Shown piece after piece: positions 9,673 through 23,033 of a DNA stretch of 64,000 nt. Under the pieces are notes generated by a model. It did no database searches and was not told the origin of the DNA. It worked only from the letters and a program-made list of their open reading frames with translations. The position numbers were made by a program, and so were the translations under genes. Location: positions 66,027,560 through 66,091,559 of the forward strand of contig OZ023273.1 in NCBI GenBank assembly GCA_964007475.1, given 5' to 3'. The stretch is from Hybos culiciformis. Its lineage: Eukaryota; Arthropoda; Insecta; Diptera; Hybotidae. Numbering within the stretch: the stretch's first letter is position 1; every line of letters begins with the position of its first letter.

Positions 9673-12600
9673 AAACAGCTTATACATGACACTTCAATAT
9701 CATGTGGTTCAATGAATTTAATTGAAAAAAAAAAAATCATTTTGATGTTTTAATTTAGAATTATATTTTATAAAAATATTGATAAAATGATAAAATTATA
9801 AGAAAAATATAATTTTTATATATAATTTTTCTATGTATTAAAGTCAATTACCTCGAATCATACATATGAATACAATAATGTTTTCTTATGGTATTATCTA
9901 TCATTAATGTTTAACAATGATTTTTTATTATGCAATACCATAAATGAAAATCAAAATTTTTAGGTACAATAATGTGCAAGATTTTCTTTTGCAATGAAAC
10001 AAAGAAAAAAAAAAAAAAAAGTAGAAGAAAAACAATAAAAGATAATTTCAGATACATAAAAATCATCTGCACAATATTACTTCATATACAATTGGTATGT
10101 ACATTAACAAAAATTTGAGAATGATTTTCAACGAACTGAAAAATGGTTGCATTTATTTTTTATTTCTTACTTAAACTGAATATTTTTTTTTACTTATTTT
10201 TTGTAACTATTTTGTTGTAAGAAGTAAGCTCCTAACCGAATATGCCTTAAAATAGCAATAGATACTATTACGAAATGCTAAAAATAAAATAATTGTTTTT
10301 GCTAAACATCTGCGATATGAATAAACATATCTCAGTATGATTTACGTTATAACAAAGTTTCTCATTTATTTTAGAGAATTTGAGTTTAATCTTATAAATC
10401 TGCAGCTAAACCTCATTTTGTTATTAATTAATTTTCAATTTGTACATTCTTTACATACACATATATTTTATATTCTATTGATTCATTGTCCATTTAATAT
10501 GTCAGTAAGCAACATACATTTACTTAATATTATAGAAGTCACACTCTCTTTAGATATGAAAATAAGCGAGAAATTATAGTTAACGTGATTGTAATTCAAT
10601 CTTAGTAAAATAAAATATTTTCACTACTATCGTTTAAATATATACTACGCCAACTACTCCAACTTGCAATTTTGGAGGACTGAGAAGTGTGAAAAATAGC
10701 TTTCGAAGAAAAATATTATTTCAAAAGTTGAAAATTGTAACTAAAAAAAAATTATTTTTTCTTTACAACAATTTTATTTCGATTTACTAAACCAACTATG
10801 GTAATACATTTTTTATTACTCATCAGCAATTCTTTTATAGAAATTTTTCTAGAATAGCATAACTATAGAAATATATGTATGTAATATGTTTTCAAGATTA
10901 AGAATAAGAGAAAAGTAATTTTGACAAACATTAAGACCACCTGATGCCAAAATGTTAGTCTCTAATATTTGCTAAAATTGTTTCAATACCATTTTATTTT
11001 TTTAAATCTAATAAAATAACTAATAAAAAAGAATACAGATCGTGAACATATTAAAAACCAGTATAGTATTTGTAACATTTGGGTAAATACTTAGTATAAG
11101 AAGAAAAAAAAAAAAAAAACAAAAAGAAGATAGATAAATGTAATTTTATTACTTTTTATCTTTTTTTGATTTTTCTTTAGTTTTTTTCTCTTGTAAAAGA
11201 AAAAACACAAAAAAAAAAAGGGGAAAACTTCTGAATTTTCATATAAAATATGAAATATTGAAATATAGGATTTTTTAGTTAAATTTTTTTTAAAAAACTT
11301 TTTCATTTTTCCTGCACATATCTACTATGAATATTCAATGCGATATTCTGATGCATAAAATTTTATTTAAGAATTCAATGCGAAAAATATAAAAATATCA
11401 ATCAAATGCAACATTTCTCTTTAAGAAAACATTTCATTTACTTTCTTATTAACTTTACCCAATCTCTGTATATAGCATTTCACTTAAACATACCAAAAAC
11501 TTCGATATGAAGCAAAATTAGATAAAAAAGTTTCGAACAATAATACATTTTTTGGAGCACAAAATTTTATTCATTCTGATTTTGATTGGCAAATGATGAA
11601 AAAATCAAACTGGAAATTATTCTAAGTGTGACAGATATTATGAAGAGTGTATAATAACAACATCAATTAAACAAAATCAATTTAAAATTTTTCAGACTAG
11701 AACAATAAAACATAAATTTAGAAACATATTTTAGAAAATTGTACATATAAGTATTATTGCATATATGCATATATATAGAAAACTTAAATTATTTATCAAA
11801 ATTTTCCCACTAAATTTTATTTAGATAATTAATTCAAGAAACGTGTTTTCAAATACATAAAATAAACTACAATTTACATTATAAATGAAGCTTGTGGTTC
11901 AAATAATATAACTAAAAAATATTTTATTAACCAAAATTATTCAGAATTCAACCACAATTCTCCAGAAATACGAATTAGCAATTATTATTTATTAATATAT
12001 ATAAATTTGTATTGAAATATTAAACAGACATAGCCAAATATCGAATAATTTGCATTTATAAGTATGCATTTAAATAAGATATATCTAAATTAACATAAAA
12101 TTTTACATTATTATCCCTTTAATATTATGTTAAATTAATTTATTTGTTTTATATGGTACATATATACCACATGTAGAGAACAATTACATAATTTGTGGAT
12201 AAGTTAATGAAATTTATTTCCGCTCATGAAATCTAATAGATTTAATTCAACTTCCTTTTTCAAATATGCGCACCAACCTTGGCATATCCAGTAGGCAACC
12301 TTTGATTAATAAATATTTTGTATATTTGATAAATACAATTTTGTTCAATTTTTTTGTGAAATTAATATAAAATTTTTTAATGGGTAAATAGTTTTCGATA
12401 AAAATATGTTCAGGAGACAGCTGTGGATTTGGAATTACTAGTATAAGCTCAATTTTACAGCAGGCACCCGTTCGGTCAAAAAAAAAGTTGCACTCAACTT
12501 TGATCGCAATTGCCGACAGAGTATTATTTTTTCAAAATAAATGCTAAATGTTATTTTCAAGATTTGAATTATTAATTTTCACCTTAAATAAATGGAATAA

Positions 12601-14261
12601 TTCGTAACACCACTAAGTATTGCAGCAGTGCTGACTTGATGTTTACGGAGGGCCGAGCGAAAATAATTTTTGTACTCTTTGACAACCGCTGATTTTCTTT
12701 TTGCTATAGCCCACTGTAGAATATCGGCATGCTTATTTCCCAAATGCTTTTAGTCCGATCGCTCTAGGAGTTTAGAAATTATGAGTCTTTTTCTGAAAAA
12801 TGGTCAAAGTTTTTCAGAGAAAAAATAAATTCTTTTAGATTTATTTCTATGCGTCTTATAACCCAACATAAATATTTTTGTGATCGTATAAGTCTCTAGA
12901 GTAAATTTATGAGATTTGTACCACATTTTGAAAATTTTTAGAAATCGTTATACATATATTATATTTTTAAATAATAATATTAGATTAAAAAAATTTTGCA
13001 TTTAGGAAAAATAAAGAAAAAGTAATTTAGCCAGCCATGTCAAGAATTTGCCCATTTTTTTCAATTTTGCCTATTTCTTGAGAAAATATACAAAAATGTA
13101 GCCAATGACAAACCCTGACTTAGTATTATTTAGTTTTAGTATCAAGTTTTTAAGTATGATGCAAAATTTTAATTTTCCGAATTAGAAAAAAAATTCAAGT
13201 GCTTATCAATTTTTAATTCAAGATAATATTATGATAAATATATAAAATATTAATTCAAATAATTTTAATGTTTACTCTATTGAATTGATTTAAAATATTT
13301 GTTAAGAAAATTTTGTGGCAAATAAACTTTATATTCTCTGCATTAAGCACAGTTGCACACATATTAAACAATATACATACGTGGACTAAGAATATATTTA
13401 TTATTAATTAAATTTAAACTTAAAGCCTTAATTCATTTTATGTGTACATATACATATAATTCATACAAATATCTATATAATATATTGATTGGTTAAGAAT
13501 TAAAGTAAATTTAATTTTAATTATTATTGCTTTTGTATTAAATTTTATTATTTACATTCCTTAATAAAATTATTATTATTGAAATAAATCTCTAAATTTG
13601 CATTTTCAGGTGCATTAAATTATGTTTATTGATTGAAAACAATATCATTTTGTTTCTCTAACTATATATTTTAGTTAAACAATGCCGTAGGGGAATTTAT
13701 AATTGTATATCAAATAAAATTTTAATCATAATACTCGATCATATGGAATTGAATAAATGTAAATAAAAATACATGTCCATGTAAGCATTTTTTATTTATA
13801 GAATTATTCAAAGAAAATTTTCAGAAGAAAAATTTAGAATAAAATGGATCTTATAGATTATATTATTATACTTCATAAATCATTGGAAAATTATAGAATT
13901 ATTATAGAATTATAGAATATATATATTTTAAGAATTATTTAAGAAATGTAAACTATATTCACGGAAAATCGATTTTATATACATACATATTCTTAAATGT
14001 CAAAAATTATTAAAATCAAGTCAAAATTTGTTTATTAAAAATGGAAGAACTTTTGGTCATTTCATAATATATAACTTTTTAATTTATTGATTTCGTCTAA
14101 GGTAACCTTTATTCTGTTCAAATGACTTATTAGGAACTATAATAAAATGAACAAAATAAACGTTATGATTGTGGTTCTTCAAGCAAGCATAATGTAAAAT
14201 AGAACAGTTCTTCATAAATGAAGCAGGGGACCCGTTTTCACTGTTTTGGTTTAGTATACTT
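9673..14261. other. Long AT-rich intergenic stretch
   Basis: No gene could be supported. Open frames here (for example 10337-10579 and the reverse frame at 11091-11306) are low-complexity A/T runs of K, F, I and N codons, with no family similarity. A slightly GC-richer patch at 12400-12730 has no recognisable content. Confidence 0.6.
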
Positions 14262-14510
14262 CAATACCTAGGTCACAACCAGGGGCTCAACACATTCCTT
14301 TAAATTCAATATCATTATATCTAGACTGAATCCATCGAGATCTAACCATTTTTTTAAGTTCCTCTAATCTACATTTATTCACCCAATACACTAATTTTTG
14401 ATCAAGTTCCAGACCCTAGTCCTAATGCATGGGCTCGAACCATTTTTCTAAGTTCATCTAATTGACATCTATCTACCCACATACTTATTTTAATCAGAAT
14501 TCATTTAAAC
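14262..14510. repeat. Degenerate tandem repeat, period about 90-100 bp
   Basis: Segments starting near 14262, 14342 and 14437 share a pattern of the type ACCATTTTTYTAAGTTCMTC followed by TAAT...ACATYTATYYACCC. Three diverged copies can be aligned by eye. Origin unknown. Confidence 0.45.
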
Positions 14511-16214
14511 TTGAAAAAAAAATTTTATTTTAAAAAATTGCTTTTATAGGATGAAAATCGCTTGGCTGGTTCAAAAGTTATAAATATTTTAGTTAAACTA
14601 TAAAGAAAATAAAAAGCATTGCATTAAGGTGAGCGGCATAGTTTGAATAAAAAGTCAAATTGTACACAATTAAAAGAAAAATTAATATTAATTCTTAAGA
14701 AAAAATATTTTTTCTCCATTAGATACCTCCACATTCTACAATCTGTCGATAGCAATTAGATCTGTCCACTATTTCGAAACTTTTTGAATGAATAGACATA
14801 AAATATTATAATACAGTATATTATAACATGTATATGTATGTAACAAATCTTATTAATTTTAAGTACGGATTGTCTGAAATTGATAATTCTTCTCTAAAGT
14901 TATCAAAACAAAATAAAATTTAATGATTTTTTTCATTTGCCAGTCGTTTCATAATGACCTAGAAACTTAACAGACACCTTAACATAAATCGCCTTAAAAC
15001 ATCAAACATTTAATGAACTTTTGTTTTTTTTTTTTTATTTTTCCTACAATAACATCGTCAGTAAATAAAAGAAGTAGAAAAGGCTTATTTATTTAATACC
15101 TATTTCTCTTAACTTGAATTTTCGGCATAAAATAGAGAATAAATTAATTTTAATGTCATAGAATGATTTTTTTTTGTGTATATAAGTTAAATTTAATAAT
15201 TTTTATTTTTAACTACATCAGAAATTTCAAAATTTGTCAAAAATTTATAAATTTCTATATTAAAAAGTATATAATGCCTCCAAAGCATTTCAAATTGTTT
15301 TTAAAAGATGAAAAAATAAATAATTTATCAGTAACAAAAAATCTTCCCTCCAATAATCTTGTTATAATTTTTCTTCTTTTGTTATTTGGAAAATTTAAAA
15401 AAAAATAAAATAAAGCAGAGATTTGAAAATCCAAACCTTGAACTCATTCGATTTTTTTCCGCTTTTATGTTTCAACGAAAAACAAGAAATTTCACAAAAA
15501 TAAGATAGTAGATAGAGAAAAGATAATAAAGAAAAAATTAAATAAAAGTTCAAGGGTATAGATGTGACTATTCCATGCATTGTATATTACAATTTATTTG
15601 ACCATTAAAATGGAAACTGTCTTATCAATTTTAATTTAACATTATTTAACATTATTTAACATTATTAGAACTTTGAAATTTAAAACTATTCAATTAAAAA
15701 AAAAAAAAATTTTTTTTTACAATTTGTTTTTTTTTTTAATTGAATTATGTATTAGTTTCAAATTGAAGAAAAAAAAAAACCTTTTCTAATGTAAAATTAC
15801 ATTTAGTAGAAGTAAGTTCATTGTACACATTATTTCGTACTTGTGTGTTGGCAAAAAAAAAATTACGCATTCATTCAATAATTAGAAATTCAAGTAGGAA
15901 GCATCAACAGTATTCAACGTGCGTTAATCAAATATATGAGGCCCAAAACACATTCCAATATTCAGTTGTCAGTTTTTTTTGCTTAAATTATAAATAAACA
16001 AAATTTTATGCCAAATATGAGATTTGATTTGTGGTCTGAAATGGATTTTAATGAATGGAATAGAATTATGTAGATTTATTTATTGGATTATTTATACATC
16101 ATTTGTGCAATGTATTTTTGGAAAACATTTAGAATAAAGTTTTTCAGAAATCAATTTTTGAGTAAGAAATTTTTTCAGCCAGCAAGTTCTTCAGCAAACA
16201 ATTTTTCAGCCAAG
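14511..16214. other. AT-rich intergenic sequence
   Basis: No gene recognised. It includes a triplicated TTAACATTATT at about 15637-15665 and long A and T runs. Confidence 0.6.
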
Positions 16215-16305
16215 CATTTTTTTCTTAATTTTTTTTTGCGGCCCGTTCAATGTGAAATATATGGCTATGTAATGTGGCCCGAGGGAAAAAGGTTGAATAC
16301 GGCTG
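16215..16305. mobile_element. hAT transposon end remnant
   Basis: GCGGCCCGTTCAATG and GTGGCCCGAGGGAAAAAGG followed by TTGAATACGGCTG resemble the GC-richer subterminal part and 3' end of hAT elements of the ZBED/GTF2IRD2 type. Only one end is visible and no target duplication was found. Confidence 0.4.
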
Positions 16306-18811
16306 ATCTAAATTGATATTATAAGAACTCTCGAAGCAATAATATTAATTTAGTTCTTTTTTTGCTGTTTTTTATGTATTTTAAGTTGAAAAAACTTTTT
16401 ATAAAAAAAATCACTTAGATAACTTTCATTCCGAATATAAATTTATTATGAAATCAAAAACTTTTTTTTACTTAAAATATTTTTTAAAAAAATAATAAAG
16501 TCTCCTTCAATTCAAGCCACGATAACAAAATGGTCTTAATCACATATGAAATAGCACATATTCATATAAACAAGTTTCCAACATTTTTGTAGTTTTCATA
16601 AGTTTTAAATTTTCCTCATTTAGCAGGTCTTTTAATATTAAAATTTTTACCATGTTAAAAAAATTATTTTGAACTGAAAGTTTAAGAAAAAGCCATTGTC
16701 CAAAGGTTTGTTTTAAACTTTTTAATGACGCATCACAGCAATATGTAAAAGAATAGCCATTAGTTTATTTAGTAGCTGTAATTTCATTATTATGCGAGTA
16801 ATATCAAATACAATTACTTAAATAAATCAGAGATAATATAAAATGCGAGTGTCATATTGTAATTTTTTTTTTTTGTATGTAGACGTACTAATAGTCTAAC
16901 ACCTTCGTGAAAAGTATCAAACATATTGTTAAGTGTTTTATATTTTTAATATCTATTTTCATTTGTTATTATTGTATATGTTTAGAAATTGAATGGATAT
17001 AGATATTATTCAGACTTTACGACAGAGGTATTATTCAAAACATATGAAGTTTAATTCCTCTGTTTTAATTTGAGTATTTGTTTAATATAACTAATAATAA
17101 TATTAATAAAAATAATATTTTGTTTAATTATTTCAATTAATATTTCATTTCAAATTTCACATAACATTTCCTTAAATACTATTTCTTTAAAGGAAATAAG
17201 ATTGTTGTTACCACTTAAAACATGTAATTTCTCTAAAATAATAATATTTTTGTTTTATGTATATAGTACATAAAGGGCCTGTTAGAGACACTTGTAGGCC
17301 TAGCCACCCAGCTCAGACAACATATGTGGTCTTTTTCGTCGTTTTAATGGAGTTCAAAAAACTATATTGTAGAGGTTAATTCAATTCTAGAGAAAAAAAC
17401 TAAAACAATTTCACTTCAAAATTTTAAAAACGTGAAACACTACCAAGTACTGACCAAGCAGTAACTACTGCTTAATGAACTTTTATATAATAATTTAAAC
17501 TTATGTTACAACTCAAAGCATAATAAATATTTCATTAAGAACATCATAATATTGAGCAGTTAGTTGTTTGTTGCTTACGTAAAAGTTCGAAGTAAACCTT
17601 TTGATCGTTTTGTATATTCTTGTTTGAAGGCCTGATAAAGAATGTATATATATTGAAGTGTCCAAGAACTCTTTCAACGAATATCAAAGTCATTTAATCT
17701 AACGACATTGTATTATGCAGGTATATTTAAAAATAAAAATTTTAATATAATATCAGAAAAATCGAATTTTCCTCTAATAACAAACGTATTGGACATTTAA
17801 ATTCTGAGACAACAAATTTGGAGTGACGTATTAGTATTACAGATTTTCTTATTAAATTAATTTTCCATACGACAATACCTATCTATTTAAATGTGATTTA
17901 CTCTTCAAAAAAAAAAACAATTTAAATAAAAAATTACCAAATTTGCAGAATATTTAATTTTTATTTTATTCTTTCCATATTGTATTTATAAAAATAATAT
18001 AATACATAATAATAAACTTATTGGAAATATAAAAATAAAATTTGAAAAAAAAAAAATTATTTTTCATGTGAAAGAGTTTTTTTTCTTAACTTTTTTTATA
18101 CATATTATTTGTGCTTTGTGACTGTGAAATTTAAAGCAAACATTTTCCTTAATATTTTTTGTTTTCGAAAATAAAATAAAATAAAAAAAAAAATGTTAAA
18201 AGCCAGCAACACATATAAAATGCCCCCAATTTTCATTTCCATATGCCAAACAGTAAAAAAAAAAATATAAATATATATAAACAAAAAAAAAAATACAAAA
18301 TAAAAACAACAGCATACCTTTTATGAAACAAATTCGAAACTTACGAAACAAGAAAAGTTTTTTTTTTTTTTGGAATGTTATTTTCAAAAAATATTATACG
18401 TACATTTTTTTTTTTTATAAAACTTTCTTTTGCTTGAACGGAAAAAAATTTTTTTTTTTTTTTTTTAAATAAAAAGGTATATAACCAATTGTTTTTATTT
18501 AAATTAATTTTTTTTTAATAAAAAAATTGCCATTGGGGATAAAAAAGTTAAAAAAAAAATTAAAAAATATTAAAAAAACAAAAAAAAATAAAAAGAGTCA
18601 TTCAACGAATTTCTCATGAGTGAAATTAATATTAACCCGAGCTTTTTAGTTTTCCATATTTTTCTTTGCGAATTCCTAAATATGAAATTTTTATTTAGAA
18701 AATAAATTGAAATTTCCTAGAAAAAAGATAAATATATAATTATTTTTAACATTTTTTATTTATTTTTTTAAGTTTTTTAATTCTTTTAAAGTGATCATGG
18801 ATGGAATATAC
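16306..18811. other. AT-rich intergenic sequence
   Basis: No gene recognised. One GC-richer patch at 17275-17335 (GGGCCTGTTAGAGACACTTG and following) is unexplained. From 17900 to 18600 there is dense A/T homopolymer. Confidence 0.55.
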
Positions 18812-19325
18812 CAGACCTGGGCAAAGTTTTTGTGCGGCCCGTTTACACACTGGCGAAGAAAAAAATTCATTCGGTATAATCACGCACCGCAATTTATTTA
18901 ATACCTCATTGCATGGAAAAAATTTGTATGCGCACGATATGGTAGTTCACCTGAATTCATTCCAATTAAAGCTACTACTTTTATCTCAGCATCTATCAAA
19001 TAAAAATTTGGATCACTTCACAGCTTTGAAAACCAGAATAAATTGAAATAAAGAATTCAAAATCGCAGATTTGGTGATTTTCGTTTTGTGTTAAAATTGA
19101 TTGCGTTCCGAGTGACCTTCAATAAAAACTCGTTACTAGGATTTATGACTGACGAGCACCTAATTGTTTTACTAAATTATTAATATTTTCATGTTTCACT
19201 TTAATTAATAAATAATTACATTTTTTTTTATACGAGTATATAATTATATGTATTTTAATTGGCGTCCCGTCATTCGAATTTAGTTTTCAATTCGGCCCTA
19301 GATCTTAAAAGTTTGCCCAGGCCTG
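18812..19325 (+). mobile_element. hAT element, non-autonomous, with transposase fragment
   Basis: The ends CAGACCTGGGCAAAGTTTTT and (minus strand) CAGGCCTGGGCAAACTTTTA are hAT-type inverted repeats. The flanks GAATATAC (18804-18811) and GACTATAC (19326-19333) match at 7 of 8 bases, fitting an 8-bp hAT target duplication. GTGCGGCCCG lies near the left end. Inside, a plus-strand frame to 19046 encodes LHGKNLYAHDMVVHLNSFQL and LSNKNLDHFTALK, which resembles a segment of hAT transposases of the GTF2IRD2/SCAND3 type. Most of the transposase is missing, so this copy is a deletion derivative. Confidence 0.8.
18930..19046 (+). pseudogene. hAT transposase fragment
   Basis: Short in-frame remnant within the hAT element, with the pattern HGKN, a Met, SFQLKL, LSNKNLDHF. 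The resemblance to GTF2IRD2-like hAT transposases is from memory of the family, and only about 40 residues are left. The DNA-binding and catalytic parts are absent. Confidence 0.5.
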
Positions 19326-19333
19326 GACTATAC

Positions 19334-22300
19334 GTATAGGTATACCAGACAGAGAAAAACTATACATCATAGCATTGTTCTAATGAAAAAAGTATTAAAT
19401 TATTTGTTAACGAAAATCGTATTAATATAGAACAAATAATTATATTCATATAAGCTGCAGCATAAATATAAAGCATAAATATAATATATATAAGCTGCAG
19501 CATAAATATTGTTTTTTTATTAGATGACAATATCAATTCTGAATTGAAAAATTTAACATAACCCATAACCCAATGGGGCTTCATAGGATTTTTTCGCCAA
19601 AGTATAACTAATACTGAGTGAATTTAAGTCGAAAAAACAAAAATGAAATAATTTAGAAAAATAATTTGAAATCAAAACAGCCAAAAGAAATGTAATTTTT
19701 TTGTAAAACGGTAATTTATTTACCATTTTGATTTTTAGTGAAATAATTATATCAATCATCTATAAATCTACAACATTTCAACAGAAGAAGCTTAGGTAAT
19801 GTATATAGCCCTTCTGAATTGAAATTCATAAGAAAATTGTCAGAAATTTTAATTGTTCATCAAAACCGCCGGTAGTGTTCAATCTTAATTCTTATCAAAT
19901 AAATTACAGGTGCAGGTAACTATCATATAACGTTCTCACACCATACTGTTTTTATAAAAAAAAAAAAAAAAAACATATATTATTTGTGCCTTATAATATA
20001 AATTCTAACTATATTCCACAATTATTTACATCTAACTATTTGAAAAATTATCATTGGAATTTAGAAAATACAAATTTAAATATTTAACAGAGCAACTTAA
20101 AAGAGAAATACAAATAAAAACACCTTTTCTATTAGATTTAACAGAAAATTCTTTCACATATTTTTTTTTTGTTCATATTATATCTATCTTAAGCTTTTAT
20201 ACAAATATAGCGTTTTTGTGTTAACGATAAAAGTCTACCGTACAATTGTTTCCCAAAAGGATAAACTTTTCAATATCGTACCTCGATTTATTTACTTTGG
20301 CTTCCTTCCGAATTCATGCAAATTTTTTTATAACTGACTTAACAATGTACTGGGCGACATTCATAAAAATATGAAAATTATTATATATTTTACATGATAG
20401 ATTATATATAAAAAGAAATATTAAGCGAAAAAAGTTTAAGTCTTTTCTTCTTTCCAGTAGCATTAGTTTAACATCATTCAATGTAGGTACATCATATTTT
20501 AGTATCAAGATTTTATATATTTTTACACATATCCCCATTTAATAGAGGGAAAAAAGATATACAGAAAAATGAAAATTCAAGAAACAAAAAAGCGAGCCTT
20601 TTCAAATTGAAAATATAAAGTACCTACACAATATAAATATTTTTCTTTTTTTATTTTATTTTTTTTCTTCTTTTTTTAATTTAACTCTGAAGAATTAATT
20701 TTTGAATTTTATTTTAAAGCTTCTCAGCACATCTTAGCAACTACAGTGAGTATACAAAAAATTGTTATGTAAATAGAGGTGTAACATGTTTTTTCAACAA
20801 TAATTATTATTTATATAATATGCTGGAAAATCATATATATTTACACTAATTACTGCAAATTAAATTCTCTTCTTTATATCCATATACAGCTTACAAAAGA
20901 GCAGTAGCTGGCTGTAAGTTAAATTTCTATGTGATATATTCTTCTTTTATTCAACAAAGAGTTAAAGAGAAAACAAAAACAGATCAACATAATTATTACG
21001 TTTTATTAAAAAATATTTACATAAAAGAAAGAGAACATTCGTAGATAAAGCCGATGATAAATATTGACTTCAGATTATTTCAAATTTTGTATAATCCATC
21101 TGAAATCTGAATAGTAAACGTTCGAAGTTCAGTTTAATTTTAAAAATACATTTAAACATATAATACATGTTACAAATTAAAAGTTCATTCTATATATTAG
21201 TTGATCAGTCCGATTTCAAGTTGATGACGGCCAATTAATTAATTTTATGACAATCAATAAAAGCCAATTTATTTATTTTATTTCCGTATTATAAAATAAT
21301 TTCCATCAAAATATCGATAAGTTCCTAGAAGGCTATAAATTTGATCACATTCATATTATGATTTTATTTTTTTATAAAAAAAAACTTAATTGTAAATAAA
21401 CATATCTTTTTCATGGTACTTTAATTAAGAAAAAATTTAGTACGTTTCTCTTGATACCATACTACTAGATTTTGAAAAAAAAAAACACAATCACAAGCAG
21501 CAAATCAAAGATGCAAATATAACTCAGATTCTATACTTTAATTTATGTATTTTTTTTTTTTTTTGATTTTCCCTTTTTATGTTTTTAAGCAAGAATGTTA
21601 TAAAACTCTCTAACCGGTTGACGATGACGACGAATTCTTTTATCTGCGATGAAAATTGAAGGAGTATATTGTATATGTACCTACTTGATTTATAATTATG
21701 TCTAAACATTCGCTAAGTATTTTGTAAACATTTAAATTTCATAAACGAAGTAGAAAAACATATTTATACAAAAATGAAATAGATGTGTTATATTGTCGTC
21801 TTACATACAAATGTTCATAATTACGGATTTTGTAGAGGTTTCATTTTTTTTGTTTTTTTTTTTTCATTTCAATAAAAAGCATCTGAAGCATATATATTAA
21901 GTCACTTTAATGTAAAGGTTTGTTTTTATTTTGGTGTAGATATGTGTATTATAAATGTACAAGTAGGTACATATATTTTTAGAAGAACATTTTATTATTA
22001 TATGTTTTTTCATTTCGTTTTGTTTTTGTTTATATGTACATACTTTCATAATATTCTTATAATATTATTCTTCCAAAGTTGTTTTGTCTTCATTGCAAAT
22101 GTTTTCCACGATGAGGGAATAAATTGTGCGATATATCAAATATTTTCACACTTTTGATTTCACAACAAAACAGCTGAATATTGGGTAGCAACAAAAAAGA
22201 ATAAGGATCTGAAACCTTAGAATAACGATATTACAGACAAAGTAATATAATGTATGTATAAGAAATTCAATCGTATTTACATAAAACATAATGTTAGAAA

Positions 22301-23033
22301 CGCTTTTTGTGTTATATTAATGTTTTTTTTTTTTTTCTCAAATTTGTTAAAATAATTAAAATGTGTAATAAAATATTGTTTGTATAAATTTAAAATAATA
22401 ATTTTTTTTTTAGAAATATAATAAAAAATAATTTTTGCTTTAATCATTACTTTTTATTTGTAATTTTTATATTTATATTACAAATATATATTTTATATAT
22501 ACAAGCATATTATAGAATATAATATTTATTATAATTAAGTATTCTACAGTTTTGCTTAATATTAGATAGGCTAGCAATTATAGCAGGCTCAAGTTTATAT
22601 TGAAACAAGAAATAAATCAATGTCTTCATAAATAATGTTAACACAATCCACAGAAAATTTTGAAATTAAAGATGATGGTTTTATATTTTTATATACTTAA
22701 TAAATTATTAACGTTTGTCAAATAAGAAATAAACCTACCTACCTACCTACCTATCATATTATTTTATTTCTATTGCGTGTAGCTTGGTGTTTATGAAAGT
22801 TATTAATTATACAAAAAAAAAACTACGTCACTTTATCCATTTCATAAATTTTATTCTCATTTTCAATACCAATGGTAGGTATATGTACGTATAAAAGCTC
22901 AAAACAAATATTGTTTTTTTTTGTTTTCATTTCTTTTTTTTTTTAAACAAAAACATTTTCAAACAAATACTTAAATTTTATTAACTTCAACAAAATTGTA
23001 TATTAAAAAAAAATAACATTTTATGTAATTAAT
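19334..23033. other. AT-rich intergenic sequence downstream of the SLC26 gene
   Basis: No gene recognised. A direct duplication of TAAGCTGCAGCATAAATAT lies at about 19451-19508. A CCTA-type microsatellite occurs at 22733-22752. The 3' UTR of the transporter gene should occupy the right end; on the minus strand AATAAA overlaps the stop codon (23033-23038) and recurs at about 22977-22982. Confidence 0.6.

Noticed and set aside
10337..11306. Open frames rich in F, I, L, K and N.
   Set aside because: Low-complexity translation of AT-rich DNA, with no start context or splice structure.
15163..16316. Several short frames in the 15-16 kb region.
   Set aside because: AT-rich background frames; only the GGCCCG part at the end is explained, by a hAT remnant.
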